Assembly (NCBI GenBank): GCA_022841885.1
Contig: JALHQP010000006.1
Location: 1 to 64,000, forward strand
From: Aquincola sp.
GTDB taxonomy: Bacteria > Pseudomonadota > Gammaproteobacteria > Burkholderiales > Burkholderiaceae_C
Length of the DNA: 64,000 nt
Direction of reading: 5' to 3'
Positions 48,126 through 57,167 of the stretch are shown here, piece after piece. How positions within the stretch are numbered: the first letter of the stretch is position 1; every line of letters begins with the position of its first letter. The notes beneath the pieces were generated by a model that saw only the letters and a program-made list of their open reading frames with translations, searched no databases and was not told the origin of the DNA. The translations under genes and the position numbers were made by a program.

Positions 48126-49313
48126 TCAGGCAATGCCGTGCAGCGCCAGCAGCGCCTTCATGCGCCGCACCGCGAGCTCGGGCTGTTCGATCAGCCCCGC
48201 CGCGTCGGCCAGGCGGAACAGCTCGGCGAAGTGCAGCAGCGAACGCGTGCTCTGCTGGCCGCCGACCATCGTGAAATGCTCCTGGTGCCCGTTGAGCCAG
48301 GCCATGAACACCACGCCGGTCTTGTAGAAGCGGGTCGGCGCCCGAAAGATGTGGCGCGACAGCGGCACCGTCGGCGCCAGGATGGCGTGAAAGCGCGCCG
48401 TGTCCCCAGCGGCCAGTGCAGCCAGCGCCGCGCTCGCCGCCGGTGCGATGGCGTCGAAGATGCCGAGCAGCGCGTCGCTGTGCTGCTGGGTCGGCGCCGC
48501 ACCGACAGCGTCGCCGGCGATCAGCTCGGCGTAATTGAAGTCGTCGCCGGTGTACATGCGCACGCCCGGCGGCAGGCGGCGGCGCATCGCGATTTCCTTG
48601 TCCTTGTCGAGCAGCGAGATCTTGATGCCGTCCACCTTGGCCGCATGCGCGTCGATGATGCCCAACGCGGTGTCCATCGCGGCATCGACGTCGCCACGAC
48701 CCCAGTAGCCCTTGAGCGCCGGGTCGAACATGTCTCCGAGCCAGTGCAGGATCACCGGCTCGCGCGCCTGGGTGAGCACGCGGTCGTAGACACGCTCGTA
48801 GTCGGCCGGCCCCTTGGCCACACGAGCGAGCGCACGGCTGGCCATCAAGATCAGCTTGCCGCCGAGCTTTTCGATCGCCGCCATCTGCTCCTCGTAGGCA
48901 CGAATCACGTCGTCGATGCTCCTCGCGGCCTCGGGCGCGAGGTGGTCGGTGCCGCAGCCGCTGGCGAGGAAAGCACCCGGCACGTCGCGCGCGGCGTCGA
49001 TCGAGCGCCGGATCAGTTCGAGCGAGGTCGGCCAGTCCAGGCCCATGCCGCGCTGCGCAGTGTCCATCGCCTCCGCCACGCCGAGACCCATCGACCACAG
49101 GCGGCGCCGGTAAGCGATGGTGCTGTCCCAGTCGATGGCGCTGTCGAGCCAGGGGTCGTTGGTTGCGCGCGGATCGGCCACGACATGCGCGGCCGAGTAG
49201 GCGATGCGGCTCAGCTTGGTGCCGGGCGCGGCCGGTGTGAAGGCGCCTGGGCCACGCAGCGAACAGGGCGCGAGCGTGCCGTCGGCCGCAGGCAAGTTGA
49301 TCGTGATCGTCAT
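48126..49313 (-). CDS. DUF993 protein, dihydrodipicolinate-synthase-like TIM barrel
   Basis: 395 residues, the typical DUF993 length. Members are grouped with the DapA superfamily. A candidate Schiff-base lysine is in KVDGIKISLLDKDKEIAM near residue 240, and GVRMYTGDDFNYAELIAGD follows. An aldolase or lyase step on a keto-sugar acid is a fair guess, but no function has been shown that I know of. It lies between the Gfo/Idh/MocA and Bug genes, 2-3 nt from the former. Confidence 0.85.
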   Translation of the reverse strand: MTITINLPAADGTLAPCSLRGPGAFTPAAPGTKLSRIAYSAAHVVADPRATNDPWLDSAIDWDSTIAYRRRLWSMGLGVAEAMDTAQRGMGLDWPTSLELIRRSIDAARDVPGAFLASGCGTDHLAPEAARSIDDVIRAYEEQMAAIEKLGGKLILMASRALARVAKGPADYERVYDRVLTQAREPVILHWLGDMFDPALKGYWGRGDVDAAMDTALGIIDAHAAKVDGIKISLLDKDKEIAMRRRLPPGVRMYTGDDFNYAELIAGDAVGAAPTQQHSDALLGIFDAIAPAASAALAALAAGDTARFHAILAPTVPLSRHIFRAPTRFYKTGVVFMAWLNGHQEHFTMVGGQQSTRSLLHFAELFRLADAAGLIEQPELAVRRMKALLALHGIA

Positions 49314-49315
49314 GG

Positions 49316-50479
49316 CTACAGCCCCAGCGACGGCACGTCGACCCAGCGCCGTTCCTGCCAGCTCTGCAGCGCCGCCTCGACGAGTTGCACGCCCTTCGCA
49401 CCCTCGGGCAGGGTCCAGCGGTACGGCGCGTCCTCCGCGACGTGGCGGATGAAGGCCTCCCACTGGATCTTGAAACCGTTGTCGTAACTCTGGCTGTCCG
49501 GCACTTCCTGCCACTGGTCGTGGAAGTTCATCGTCTGCCTGACGTCCGGGTTCCACACCGGGCGCGGCGTCGTCACGCGGCTTTGCGCGCGGCAGTCCTG
49601 CAGGCCCGCGACCGCCGAGCCGTGCGTGCCGTCGACATGGAAGGTCACCAGGTCGTCGCGCCGCACCCGCGTGGCCCAGCTCATCGTCAGCTGCGCCACC
49701 ACCGGCTCGCCGTTGTGGCCCTTGAGCTGCGCGGTCGCGTAGGCCGCGTCGTCGGCGGTGGCCTTGAAGGGCCGACCGGCCTCGTCCCAGCGCTTGTCGA
49801 TGTGGGTCGCTCCCAGGCAGGTGATGGACTGCACCTCGCCGAACAGGTTGTCGAGCACGTAGCGCCAGTGGCACATCATGTCGAGGATCATGCCGCCGCC
49901 GTCCTCCTGACGGTAGTTCCAGCTCGGGCGCTGGATCGGCTGCAGGTCACCCTCGAAGACCCAGTAGCCGAAGTCGATGCGCACCGAGAGCATGCGGCCG
50001 AAGAAGCCGGCGCGGCGCAGCATGTCGAGCTTGCGCAGGCCGGGCAGGAACAGCTTGTCCTGCACCGCTCCATGCTTCAGGCCCGAGGCCTGCGCCAGCT
50101 TGCAGATCTCGACCGCCTCGTTGAGGTTGGTCGCGATCGGCTTCTCGCAGTAGACATGCTTGCCGGCGCGGATGGCCTGCGCCAGCAGGGTCGGCCGCAT
50201 CTGCGTCGTGCCGGCGTCGAAGAACACCGTGTCGGCCGGGTTGCCGAGCGCCGCGTCCAGGTTGGTGCCGAAGCGCGCGATGCCATGGGCGCGCGCCAAG
50301 GCCTCGATCTTCTCGGCATTGCGGCCGATCAGCACCGGGTCAGGCATCACCCTGTCGCCGTTGGCCAGCGTCACGCCGCCCTGCGCGCGGATCGCGACGA
50401 TCGAGCGGATCAGGTGCTGGTTCATGCCCATGCGGCCGGTCACGCCGTGCATGACGATGCCGAGGTGTCGAGTGGCCAT
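49316..50479 (-). CDS. Gfo/Idh/MocA-family oxidoreductase
   Basis: 387 residues. The N-terminal Rossmann region reads LGIVMHGVTGRMGMNQHLIRSI, and the family's EKP motif is in KHVYCEKPIATNLNEAVEICKLA. The C-terminal domain has DMMCHWRYVLDNLFGEVQSI. Such enzymes oxidise sugars, inositols or their acids with NAD(P). The N-terminal loop is longer than usual and resembles DapB (GVTGRMG). ATG at 50479 is 20 nt after the upstream stop. Confidence 0.9.
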   Translation of the reverse strand: MATRHLGIVMHGVTGRMGMNQHLIRSIVAIRAQGGVTLANGDRVMPDPVLIGRNAEKIEALARAHGIARFGTNLDAALGNPADTVFFDAGTTQMRPTLLAQAIRAGKHVYCEKPIATNLNEAVEICKLAQASGLKHGAVQDKLFLPGLRKLDMLRRAGFFGRMLSVRIDFGYWVFEGDLQPIQRPSWNYRQEDGGGMILDMMCHWRYVLDNLFGEVQSITCLGATHIDKRWDEAGRPFKATADDAAYATAQLKGHNGEPVVAQLTMSWATRVRRDDLVTFHVDGTHGSAVAGLQDCRAQSRVTTPRPVWNPDVRQTMNFHDQWQEVPDSQSYDNGFKIQWEAFIRHVAEDAPYRWTLPEGAKGVQLVEAALQSWQERRWVDVPSLGL

Positions 50480-50499
50480 GTGGGGCTCGCTTCCTTGCT

Positions 50500-51864
50500 T
50501 CAGTGAATGGGTTGCAGGCTCGCCCAGTGCGGCTGCGCCGCGCTGGCAAAGCCGGGGAGGTGCAGGCTGCGCAGGTCCAGGCGGCCGTCACGCACCGCCA
50601 GGCGAACGCGCCCGCCGCGTTCGGCGTAGAAGCCGGCGTGCGCGCGCAGGAACTCGACAGCCTCGGCCTCGGGCGCGACGCCGAAGCCGTCGACATAGTG
50701 GTGGCCGTTGCGCTCGATGTGCGCCACGCCCAGGCTGGCCGCGAGCAGCGTGTCCTGCTGCACCGCCAGGCCGGCCTGGCAGGTGAGGTCCTCGCCCGAG
50801 AGCAGCAGCCTGCGCGGCTCGCGCGCGACGCGTGCGGCGCTGTGCAGCGAGCGATACAGCCCCTTGCAGGCCTTGCTCGAGATGCCACGGTAGCCCAGCG
50901 CGAGGCCGCGCTCGAAGGCGTCGGGGGCGTCGTCGGATTCGTCGAGGATGACCGGCACGCCGATGCCCAGACCGTCGATCGGCTCGACCAGCGCCCGCGC
51001 GCGGGCGATCGGCTGCTCGAGCAGCAGCGTGCGCGACAGCAGCCGCTGCAGAGCGGGTTGCGCCGTCATCGCACGCCAGAAACGCCCCAGCGCCTCGCGA
51101 TCGGCAAAGGTCTCGTTGCCGTCGAGTGTGACGCGCCAGTCCGCCGCGGCGCAGCGCTCGAGCAGCGCGGCGATCGCGGCCAGACGTGCCGTGTCGCGCT
51201 CGACGTCGCCGCACAGCTTGAGCTTGAAGAAGCGCAGGCCGTAGGTCGCGATCGCCGCCTCGAGCGTGGCCGGCAAGCCGTCATCCGGGTCGGCCCCGGG
51301 CTCGTCGACGCTCAGCCGATCGGCCAGACCCACCGTGTGGCGCACAGCCACCGCCTCGGGCGCGCTCAGCCCGAGGCCGGCGCTGTGCGGATCGCCAAGC
51401 ACACCGGCGCGCAACCCGTCGCACCACGACCGTTGCGCAGCGTGCAGGGCCGCATCGGCCACCGCCTTGTCCAGTTGAGCGGGGCCGAACTGCGCCGCCA
51501 GGCGCGGCAGTCCGCGCACCACGCCCTGCGCGACGGCCACGCTGCCGGCCGCGTCCGACAGCTGCCAAGGCGTCAGCGCCGCGTCGGCGCCGAGGTAGGC
51601 CTCGCGCGCGATCCGCAGCGCCTCGCGCAGTTGCTCGAAGTTCTGCTCGTGCGTCAACGCCGGCGACTTGTCGAACCACTTGGGCACCATCAGCTCGGCC
51701 GCGGCGCCTTCGACACGCCGCCCACCGACCTCTGCGGCCACGCGCACGAAGGCCTGAGGACAGCGCGTCACCGTCGCGGCGCCGAAGCGAAACGGCAGGC
51801 GCAGCGTGACCGGGCGCTCGAACAGCTCGACGCTGCGCACACGCAGCCTCACCGCCTGGCTCAC
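50500..51864 (-). CDS. Enolase-superfamily protein, mandelate racemase/muconate lactonizing type
   Basis: 454 residues. In the barrel, FFKLKLCGD gives the KxK base, and metal ligands are in VTLDGNETF (Asp), LLEQPI (Glu) and VPVILDESDD (Glu/Asp). A further lysine sits in GISSKACKGL. A sugar-acid dehydratase or a racemase is likely. GTG at 51864 overlaps the upstream isomerase stop (GTGA). Confidence 0.87.
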   Translation of the reverse strand: MSQAVRLRVRSVELFERPVTLRLPFRFGAATVTRCPQAFVRVAAEVGGRRVEGAAAELMVPKWFDKSPALTHEQNFEQLREALRIAREAYLGADAALTPWQLSDAAGSVAVAQGVVRGLPRLAAQFGPAQLDKAVADAALHAAQRSWCDGLRAGVLGDPHSAGLGLSAPEAVAVRHTVGLADRLSVDEPGADPDDGLPATLEAAIATYGLRFFKLKLCGDVERDTARLAAIAALLERCAAADWRVTLDGNETFADREALGRFWRAMTAQPALQRLLSRTLLLEQPIARARALVEPIDGLGIGVPVILDESDDAPDAFERGLALGYRGISSKACKGLYRSLHSAARVAREPRRLLLSGEDLTCQAGLAVQQDTLLAASLGVAHIERNGHHYVDGFGVAPEAEAVEFLRAHAGFYAERGGRVRLAVRDGRLDLRSLHLPGFASAAQPHWASLQPIH

Positions 51865-52691
51865 TGGATCGCCTCCCAGATGCCGCGCACATAGGCCGCG
51901 CTCGCGGCCGCGCAGGCGAGCGGCTCGGGCAGGTAGTCGAAGGGCTCGAGCGCGGTCCAGCCGCGGTAGCCCGCGGCGTGCAGCACGCGCAGCACCGGCG
52001 CCACCGGAGTGTCGCCCTGCCCCGGCCCGCGCCGGTTGCGGTCGTTGAGCTGCACGTGCGCGATGTGTCCGCTGCCGAGGTAGCGCGCCAGCAGCTCGGC
52101 CGGGTCGCGCGCCTCGGTCAGCGAGGCCGAGCTCAGGTCGAACATCGTGCGCAGCGCCGGCGAGCCGATGCGGTCCACCAGTGCCGCGGCTTCGGCCAGC
52201 GTGTTGAGCACCGGTGTCTCGGCGCGCGACAGTGGCTCGATGCAGTAGACGAGGCCGGCCGCTCGCGCACGCTCGGCCAGGTAGGCCCAGGCGTCCTCGC
52301 AGCGCGCCAGCGCGTCGGCCACGCTCTGTCCGGGCTGCGGCGAACGCTGCGCCGGCGAGCCGTGCACCAGCACCGGTGCGCGACAGGCGGCAGCGAAGTC
52401 GATCAGCCGCGCCAGCAACGACAGCGTGCGCGCGCGCAGCGCCTCGTCGGCCGTCGTCAGCGACAGGCCCGCGGGTTGCACCAGCAGCCAATGCAGGCTC
52501 GAGATCGCCAAACCGTGCTCGGCGGCGACGTGCCGGTACTGCGCCGCCTGCGCCTCGCCGAGCGTGGTCGGATCCGCGGCCAGCGTGAACGGCGCCAGTT
52601 CGAGGCCGGTGCAGCCGATCGCCGCGGCCAGGCGACACTGCTCGGCGAACGGCCGCTCGCGCAGCACCTCGTTGCACAGCGCGAGCTTCAT
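51861..52691 (-). CDS. Sugar phosphate isomerase/epimerase family protein (TIM barrel)
   Basis: 276 residues. KLALCNEVLRERPF opens the barrel; ligands lie in VYCIEPLSRAETPVLNT, TMFDLSSASL and IAHVQLNDRNRRGPGQGDTP. The layout is that of D-tagatose/psicose 3-epimerase and hydroxypyruvate isomerase relatives. It is distinct in sequence from the operon's other barrel at its far end. Start at 52691 overlaps the tctA stop by 4 bases. Confidence 0.87.
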   Translation of the reverse strand: MKLALCNEVLRERPFAEQCRLAAAIGCTGLELAPFTLAADPTTLGEAQAAQYRHVAAEHGLAISSLHWLLVQPAGLSLTTADEALRARTLSLLARLIDFAAACRAPVLVHGSPAQRSPQPGQSVADALARCEDAWAYLAERARAAGLVYCIEPLSRAETPVLNTLAEAAALVDRIGSPALRTMFDLSSASLTEARDPAELLARYLGSGHIAHVQLNDRNRRGPGQGDTPVAPVLRVLHAAGYRGWTALEPFDYLPEPLACAAASAAYVRGIWEAIQ

Positions 52692-54181
52692 GCGACGGCC
52701 TCGCGTCGCGCGCGCCGCAGCGTGACGAGCTTCCAGGCCACGGTGCCGATGATCAGTGCCGCGAACACGGCCGAGATCGGGCGCGTGAAGAACGGCGTCA
52801 GGTCGCCGTCGGACAGCACCAGCGCGCGGCGCAGGTTCTTCTCGAGCAGGTCGCCGAGCACGATGCCCAGCACCAGCGGCGCCATCGGGTAGCCGAAATG
52901 GCGCAGCCCGAAGCCGATCAGGCCGAAGGCGAGCATCACGTAGATGTCGAACAGCCGACCCGAGATCGCGAAGCTGCCGACCGTGCACAGCACGAAGATG
53001 ATCGGCACGACCAGGTGCTGCGGCACGCGCAGCACCTGCACCAGCAGCTTGGTCAGCGTCAGGCCGTAGATCAGGATGCCGAGGGTCGCGAACAGCATCA
53101 TCGCGACCACGTCGTACACGAACTGTGCGTTCTCGACCATGATCATCGGGCCCGGTTTGACGCCGTGGATGATCATCGCGGCCATCAGCACCGCGGCCGG
53201 CGCCGAGCCGGGAATCGCCAGCGTCAGCACCGGGATCACCGCGCCGGGCACGCAGGCGTTGTCGCCCGTCTCGGCCGCCATCAGACCCTCGATCGAACCC
53301 TTGCCGAACTCCTCGGGCGTCTTGCTCGCGCGCTTGGCCGCGGCATACGACGACCACGCCGCCACATCCTCGCCGACGCCCGGAATGATGCCCACGCCGG
53401 TGCCGATCAGCCCCGAGCGCAGGATCGTGCGCCAGTGCTGGACCACGTCGCGCAGCTTCGGGATCACGGTGTCGAAGGGGTTGATCCTCACCGGCGCTTG
53501 ACGCGTCCTCATCGCCGTCAGCAGCTCGGCGAAGCCGAAGGCTCCGACCAGCGCCGGCACGAGCTGGATGCCGCCGGCCAGGTCGCGCACGCCGAAGGCG
53601 AAGCGCTCGTGGGCATACATCGGCTCCTGCCCGATCGTGGAGACGAACAGGCCCGCCATGCCCGCGATCCAGCCTTTGAGCGGGTCGTTGCCGGTCAGCG
53701 TGCCGGCGATGATGACGCCGAACAGGGCGAGCCAGAAGAACTCGTAGGCGCCGAACTTGAGCGCCAGATGGCCGAGGACCGGCGTGAAGCCGGCCAGCGC
53801 GAGCATGCCGATCAGCGTCCCCAGCACCGAGCCGGTGGTCGCGATGCCCATCGCGCGCCCGGCCAGGCCTTGGCGGGCGAGCGCGTAGCCATCCAGACAC
53901 GACGCGGCCGAGGCCGGCGTGCCGGGAATGTTGAGCAGGATGGCCGAGCGCGAGCCGCCGTAGATCGCGCCGACGTAGGTGCAGATCAGGATCAACAGCG
54001 CCTGGTCGCTCGGCAGCTTGATCGTCAGCGTGGTCATCAGCGCCAGGCCCATCGTCGCGGTCAGGCCGGGCAGCGCGCCGATGACCACGCCGACCAGCGA
54101 CGACAGCAGCGCGTAGAAGATCACCGTCGGCGTGCCGAAGTGGGCGACCGAGTGGCCAAAGGCGATCAGTCCGTCGAACAT
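52688..54181 (-). CDS. tctA: Tripartite tricarboxylate transporter, large membrane subunit (TctA)
   Basis: 497 residues with about 11-12 membrane spans. The conserved GALPGLTATMGLALM and YVGAIYGGSRSAILLNIPGTPAS near the start, and IPGVGEDVAAWSSYAAAKRAS later, are signature TctA motifs. It moves the ligand brought by Bug proteins using an ion gradient. The start MFDGLIAFG at 54181 is just 1 nt after the tctB stop region, so the two are co-translated. Confidence 0.95.
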   Translation of the reverse strand: MFDGLIAFGHSVAHFGTPTVIFYALLSSLVGVVIGALPGLTATMGLALMTTLTIKLPSDQALLILICTYVGAIYGGSRSAILLNIPGTPASAASCLDGYALARQGLAGRAMGIATTGSVLGTLIGMLALAGFTPVLGHLALKFGAYEFFWLALFGVIIAGTLTGNDPLKGWIAGMAGLFVSTIGQEPMYAHERFAFGVRDLAGGIQLVPALVGAFGFAELLTAMRTRQAPVRINPFDTVIPKLRDVVQHWRTILRSGLIGTGVGIIPGVGEDVAAWSSYAAAKRASKTPEEFGKGSIEGLMAAETGDNACVPGAVIPVLTLAIPGSAPAAVLMAAMIIHGVKPGPMIMVENAQFVYDVVAMMLFATLGILIYGLTLTKLLVQVLRVPQHLVVPIIFVLCTVGSFAISGRLFDIYVMLAFGLIGFGLRHFGYPMAPLVLGIVLGDLLEKNLRRALVLSDGDLTPFFTRPISAVFAALIIGTVAWKLVTLRRARREAVA

Positions 54182-54182
54182 C

Positions 54183-54671
54183 TCAGGGCAGGCGCACGAG
54201 GAACACGCGCTCGAAGACAAGCACCACCACGGCGGCGGTCAGCACGCCGGCCAGCAGCGCGACGGCGACTCGGCGCCGCGGCTCGGCCTGCTCGGAGAAC
54301 AGGCCGCAAAACGCGGTGACGAAAATGGCCGTCGCGAGCCAGAACGGCACCCGGCCCACCGCCAGCGCGGCGTAGCCGAGCGACAGCGCCAGCATCCCGC
54401 CGACGCGGCGGTTCAGCAGCGGCCCCGGCCCTTCGCCGGTGTGCCCCGCGGGCACGATGCCGCGCCAACCGCGCCACGCGAGCGCCGCACCGAGCACGAC
54501 CAGCGCCCCACCGAACAGGCCCGGCACGAGACCCGGTGCGGAGTACAGCGTCGCGCCCATGGACTCGAAACGCTCCATGCGCCACGCGGCGACCAGGATC
54601 ACCAGGCCAAACACCATCCAGCCCACTCCCCCGCGCAGGTCGGAGCGGGCGGCTTCACCGCCCCGGGACAC
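54183..54671 (-). CDS. tctB: Tripartite tricarboxylate transporter, small membrane subunit (TctB)
   Basis: 162 residues with four hydrophobic segments, the usual TctB size. The opening GGVGWMVFGLVILVAAWRMERF and the linker GLVPGLFGGALVVLGAALAWRG are typical. It starts with GTG at 54671, 12 nt after the first Bug gene. It partners TctA. Confidence 0.88.
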   Translation of the reverse strand: MSRGGEAARSDLRGGVGWMVFGLVILVAAWRMERFESMGATLYSAPGLVPGLFGGALVVLGAALAWRGWRGIVPAGHTGEGPGPLLNRRVGGMLALSLGYAALAVGRVPFWLATAIFVTAFCGLFSEQAEPRRRVAVALLAGVLTAAVVVLVFERVFLVRLP

Positions 54672-54683
54672 TTCAGCTCCTCG

Positions 54684-55688
54684 TCAGGGCTTCGGGATGC
54701 CCACCGTGTCGGGCGATACCTTGGCCTTGCCGGCGGCCTGCTGCGTCCACGCGTAGGCCTGGATCGCCGGGAACACCGCGTTCTGCGCCACGTCGCCGGC
54801 CATCGGCGCGAACAGCGCGCCCCGGCCCTGTGCGTACTTCTTCAGCGCCTCGTTGTTGGCCATCTGCGAGGCCCACACCTTGTCGAGCGTGGCCGTCACC
54901 TCGGCCGGCACGCCCTTGGGCACAAAGATGCCGAAGTAGTTGATCGGGTCCCTGAAGCCCGGGATGAACTGCGACAGCGGCGGCACCGTGCCGAAGCCCT
55001 CGATCTCGAGCGGCTTGTCGCCCACCACCGCCAGCGGGCGGATTTTCTTGGCGCGGATCATGTCGGTCTGCTCGGCGGCCAGCTGCGTCGTCACCTGCGT
55101 CTCGCCCGACACCGTGGCCACCACCGCCGGGTTGCCGCCGTCGTAGGTGACGTGCTTGTAAGTCGTATTGGTGGCGCGCGCGATCGCCTCGATCGCCGAA
55201 TGCCCACTCGAGTTGACGCCGGCCGTGGCCACCGCCACGGCACCGGGCTTGGCCTTCATCGCGTCGAGCAGGTCCTTCATCGTCTTGTACGGCGTGTCGG
55301 CGTTGACGCCGACCACCGCGATGTGCGCGACATTGAGGTACATGTTCCAGTCCTTGGCACTGGTATCGACCATGCCGAGCACCTTGTAGGTGCCCAGGTC
55401 CTTGGCCGCGCCCGCCGCCCAGGTGTAGCCATCCTTCGGCGCTTCCATCGCGTTCTTGGTGCCCACCGATCCCGAGGCGCCCGGCTGGTTCAGGATCACC
55501 ACCTTCTGGTTCAGCGCCTTCTCGAGCTCGGCTGCGGTGACGCGCGTCACCTGGTCGGTCGAGCCGCCCGCAGCCCAGGGCACGATGATCGTGATCGGCT
55601 TGTTGGGTTGCCACTGGGCGTGCGCGGCCAGCGCGGCGGTGAACAGGGCTGCGGCCAGCACGGCCTTCGGGAACGAAGTCTTGGGCAT
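54684..55688 (-). CDS. Bug-family substrate-binding protein, first of the operon
   Basis: 334 residues. The signal peptide MPKTSFPKAVLAAALFTAALAAHA is followed by ITIIVPWAAGGSTDQVTR, VVILNQPGASGSVGTKNAM and HVTYDGGNPAVVATVSGE. WAAGGSTD is the motif of the Bug subgroup found with complete TctAB systems. It is the promoter-proximal gene, and a palindrome for the adjacent TetR regulator lies 16 nt before its start. AGGAGACA precedes the ATG. Confidence 0.93.
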   Translation of the reverse strand: MPKTSFPKAVLAAALFTAALAAHAQWQPNKPITIIVPWAAGGSTDQVTRVTAAELEKALNQKVVILNQPGASGSVGTKNAMEAPKDGYTWAAGAAKDLGTYKVLGMVDTSAKDWNMYLNVAHIAVVGVNADTPYKTMKDLLDAMKAKPGAVAVATAGVNSSGHSAIEAIARATNTTYKHVTYDGGNPAVVATVSGETQVTTQLAAEQTDMIRAKKIRPLAVVGDKPLEIEGFGTVPPLSQFIPGFRDPINYFGIFVPKGVPAEVTATLDKVWASQMANNEALKKYAQGRGALFAPMAGDVAQNAVFPAIQAYAWTQQAAGKAKVSPDTVGIPKP

Positions 55689-55703
55689 CGTTGTCTCCTG
55701 GTT

Positions 55704-55722
55704 AATTCACCGAATGGTGAAT
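55704..55722. promoter_or_regulatory. TetR operator at the head of the transporter operon
   Basis: ATTCACC-GAAT-GGTGAAT is a perfect palindrome between the regulator's 3' end and the first Bug gene. Its half-site and 4-base spacer equal those of the site at 56391-56410. Binding would block transcription of the whole operon. Confidence 0.75.
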
Positions 55723-55734
55723 CAGGCGGTGTCC

Positions 55735-56382
55735 TCAGTCCCTCAGGACATACCCGAGGATTACGTCGCACATGTGCGAGAGCCGCTCGCTCTTCGCCTT
55801 GGGCGACATCAGGTTGCGCCCGAAAATCGCCGACAGGGTGTGGTTGTTGCCGAGGTAGAAGTAGGACAGTGCTGCGATCGAGATGTAGAGTTGCATTGGG
55901 TCGATGCCGCCACGGAACACCCCCTCGGCGCGGCCGCGCTCGAGCACCTCACCCAGCGTCTCGATCAGCGGCGTGTTGAGCTGGCGCGCACGCTTGGAGC
56001 CCTCGAGGTGACGCGCGCGGTGCAGGTTGGCGCTGTTGAGGAGCGTCAGGAACTCCGGGTGCTCGAGGTAGTAGTTCCAGGTGAACTCGGTCAGCTTGCG
56101 CACCGCCTCGGCTGGCGGCAGGTCGGTCAGGTGGAGCTGCTGCTCGGCTTCGCGGATGCTGCGGTAGGTGTCCTCCAGCACGGCGAGGAACAGGCTGTCC
56201 TTGTTCTCGAAGTAGTAGTAGATCAGCCGTTTGTCGACGCCGGCGCGCTCGGCAATGGCCTCCATGCGAGCACCGCCCAGGCCGAGTTCGGAGAACTCGT
56301 CGCGCGCGGCCGTCAGGATGGCCTGCTGCGAGCGGTCGGCGTCGCGCGAACGCGCGTCCAGGGGCGAAGGCTTGCGAGGCAT
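55735..56382 (-). CDS. TetR-family regulator of the transporter operon
   Basis: 215 residues. The helix-turn-helix is at about 20-65 (ILTAARDEFSELGLGGARMEAIAERAGVDKRLIYYYFENKDSLF). The ligand domain has LYISIAALSYFYLGNNHTL, as in the TetR_C_6/RutR-like group. The start MPRKPSP at 56382 is chosen because a longer frame would run through an operator. It lies immediately upstream of the operon on the same strand, with palindromes on both sides of it. Confidence 0.9.
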   Translation of the reverse strand: MPRKPSPLDARSRDADRSQQAILTAARDEFSELGLGGARMEAIAERAGVDKRLIYYYFENKDSLFLAVLEDTYRSIREAEQQLHLTDLPPAEAVRKLTEFTWNYYLEHPEFLTLLNSANLHRARHLEGSKRARQLNTPLIETLGEVLERGRAEGVFRGGIDPMQLYISIAALSYFYLGNNHTLSAIFGRNLMSPKAKSERLSHMCDVILGYVLRD

Positions 56383-56390
56383 CGCGGCAT

Positions 56391-56410
56391 AATTCTCCAA
56401 CTGGTGAATT
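56391..56410. promoter_or_regulatory. TetR operator between the regulator and trmB
   Basis: AATTCTCCAACTGGTGAATT is a near-perfect palindrome (ATTCtCC-N4-GGTGAAT) ending at the base before the trmB ATG and 9 bases from the regulator start. It would give autoregulation and could also influence trmB. Confidence 0.75.
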
Positions 56411-57163
56411 ATGTCGACCCCACAAACCCGCACGCAAGGCACTGGCGACAATGCGGGCGTGACCACCGCCCCCACCACGCCCGGCGACAGCGAGACCCCG
56501 CGACGCCCCGTGCGCAGCTACGTGCTTCGTGCCGGCCGCATGGGCAGCGGCCAGACCCGTGCGCTCGCCGAGCTGGCGCCGCGCTTCGTGCTGCCCTTTG
56601 CCGCCACACCGCTCGATGCGCAGCGCACGTTCGGGCGCCGTGCCCCGCTCGTCGTCGAGATCGGCTTCGGCATGGGCCAGGCGACGGCTGCGATCGCGGC
56701 CGCGCGGCCCGGCGACGACTTCCTCGGCGTCGAGGTCCATGAACCCGGCGTCGGCGCGTTGTTGCAGCGCATCGACGAGCAGCAACTGACCAACCTGCGC
56801 ATCGTCCGGCACGACGCGGTGGCCGTGCTCGGATCGATGATCGCGCCCGCCTCGCTGGCCGGCGTGCACGTCTACTTCCCCGATCCCTGGCCGAAGAAGC
56901 GGCACTGGAAGCGGCGCCTGATCCAGCCGCCCTTCGTGGCCCTGCTCGCCTCGCGCCTGGCGCCGGGCGGCCTGTTGCATTGCGCCACCGACTGGCAGCC
57001 CTATGCCGAGCAGATGCTCGAAGTTCTGTCGGCCGAACCGCTGCTGGCCAACAGCGCCGACGGCTACGCCCCCCGCCCGCCCTGGCGCCCCGAGACCAAG
57101 TTCGAGCGCCGCGGCCTCGCGCTGGGCCACGGCGTCTGGGACCTGTTGTTCCGGCGCGTCTAG
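56411..57163 (+). CDS. trmB: tRNA (guanine-N7-)-methyltransferase (TrmB)
   Basis: 250 residues. It makes m7G46 in tRNA. The SAM motif [17 protein letters not shown] and the catalytic [19 protein letters not shown] are diagnostic. The N-terminal 45 residues are poorly conserved, and a GTG at 56459 could be the true start, which would move the operator well clear of the ribosome site. It is divergent from the TetR gene. Confidence 0.95.
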   Translation: MSTPQTRTQGTGDNAGVTTAPTTPGDSETPRRPVRSYVLRAGRMGSGQTRALAELAPRFVLPFAATPLDAQRTFGRRAPLVVEIGFGMGQATAAIAAARPGDDFLGVEVHEPGVGALLQRIDEQQLTNLRIVRHDAVAVLGSMIAPASLAGVHVYFPDPWPKKRHWKRRLIQPPFVALLASRLAPGGLLHCATDWQPYAEQMLEVLSAEPLLANSADGYAPRPPWRPETKFERRGLALGHGVWDLLFRRV

Positions 57164-57167
57164 CGAC

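Noticed and set aside
47137-49401. A 754-codon frame joining DUF993 antisense-like sequence to a Bug protein
   Set aside because: The signal peptide and AGGAGACA site at 48102 mark the true start; the N-terminal part is a shifted reading of the DUF993 gene.
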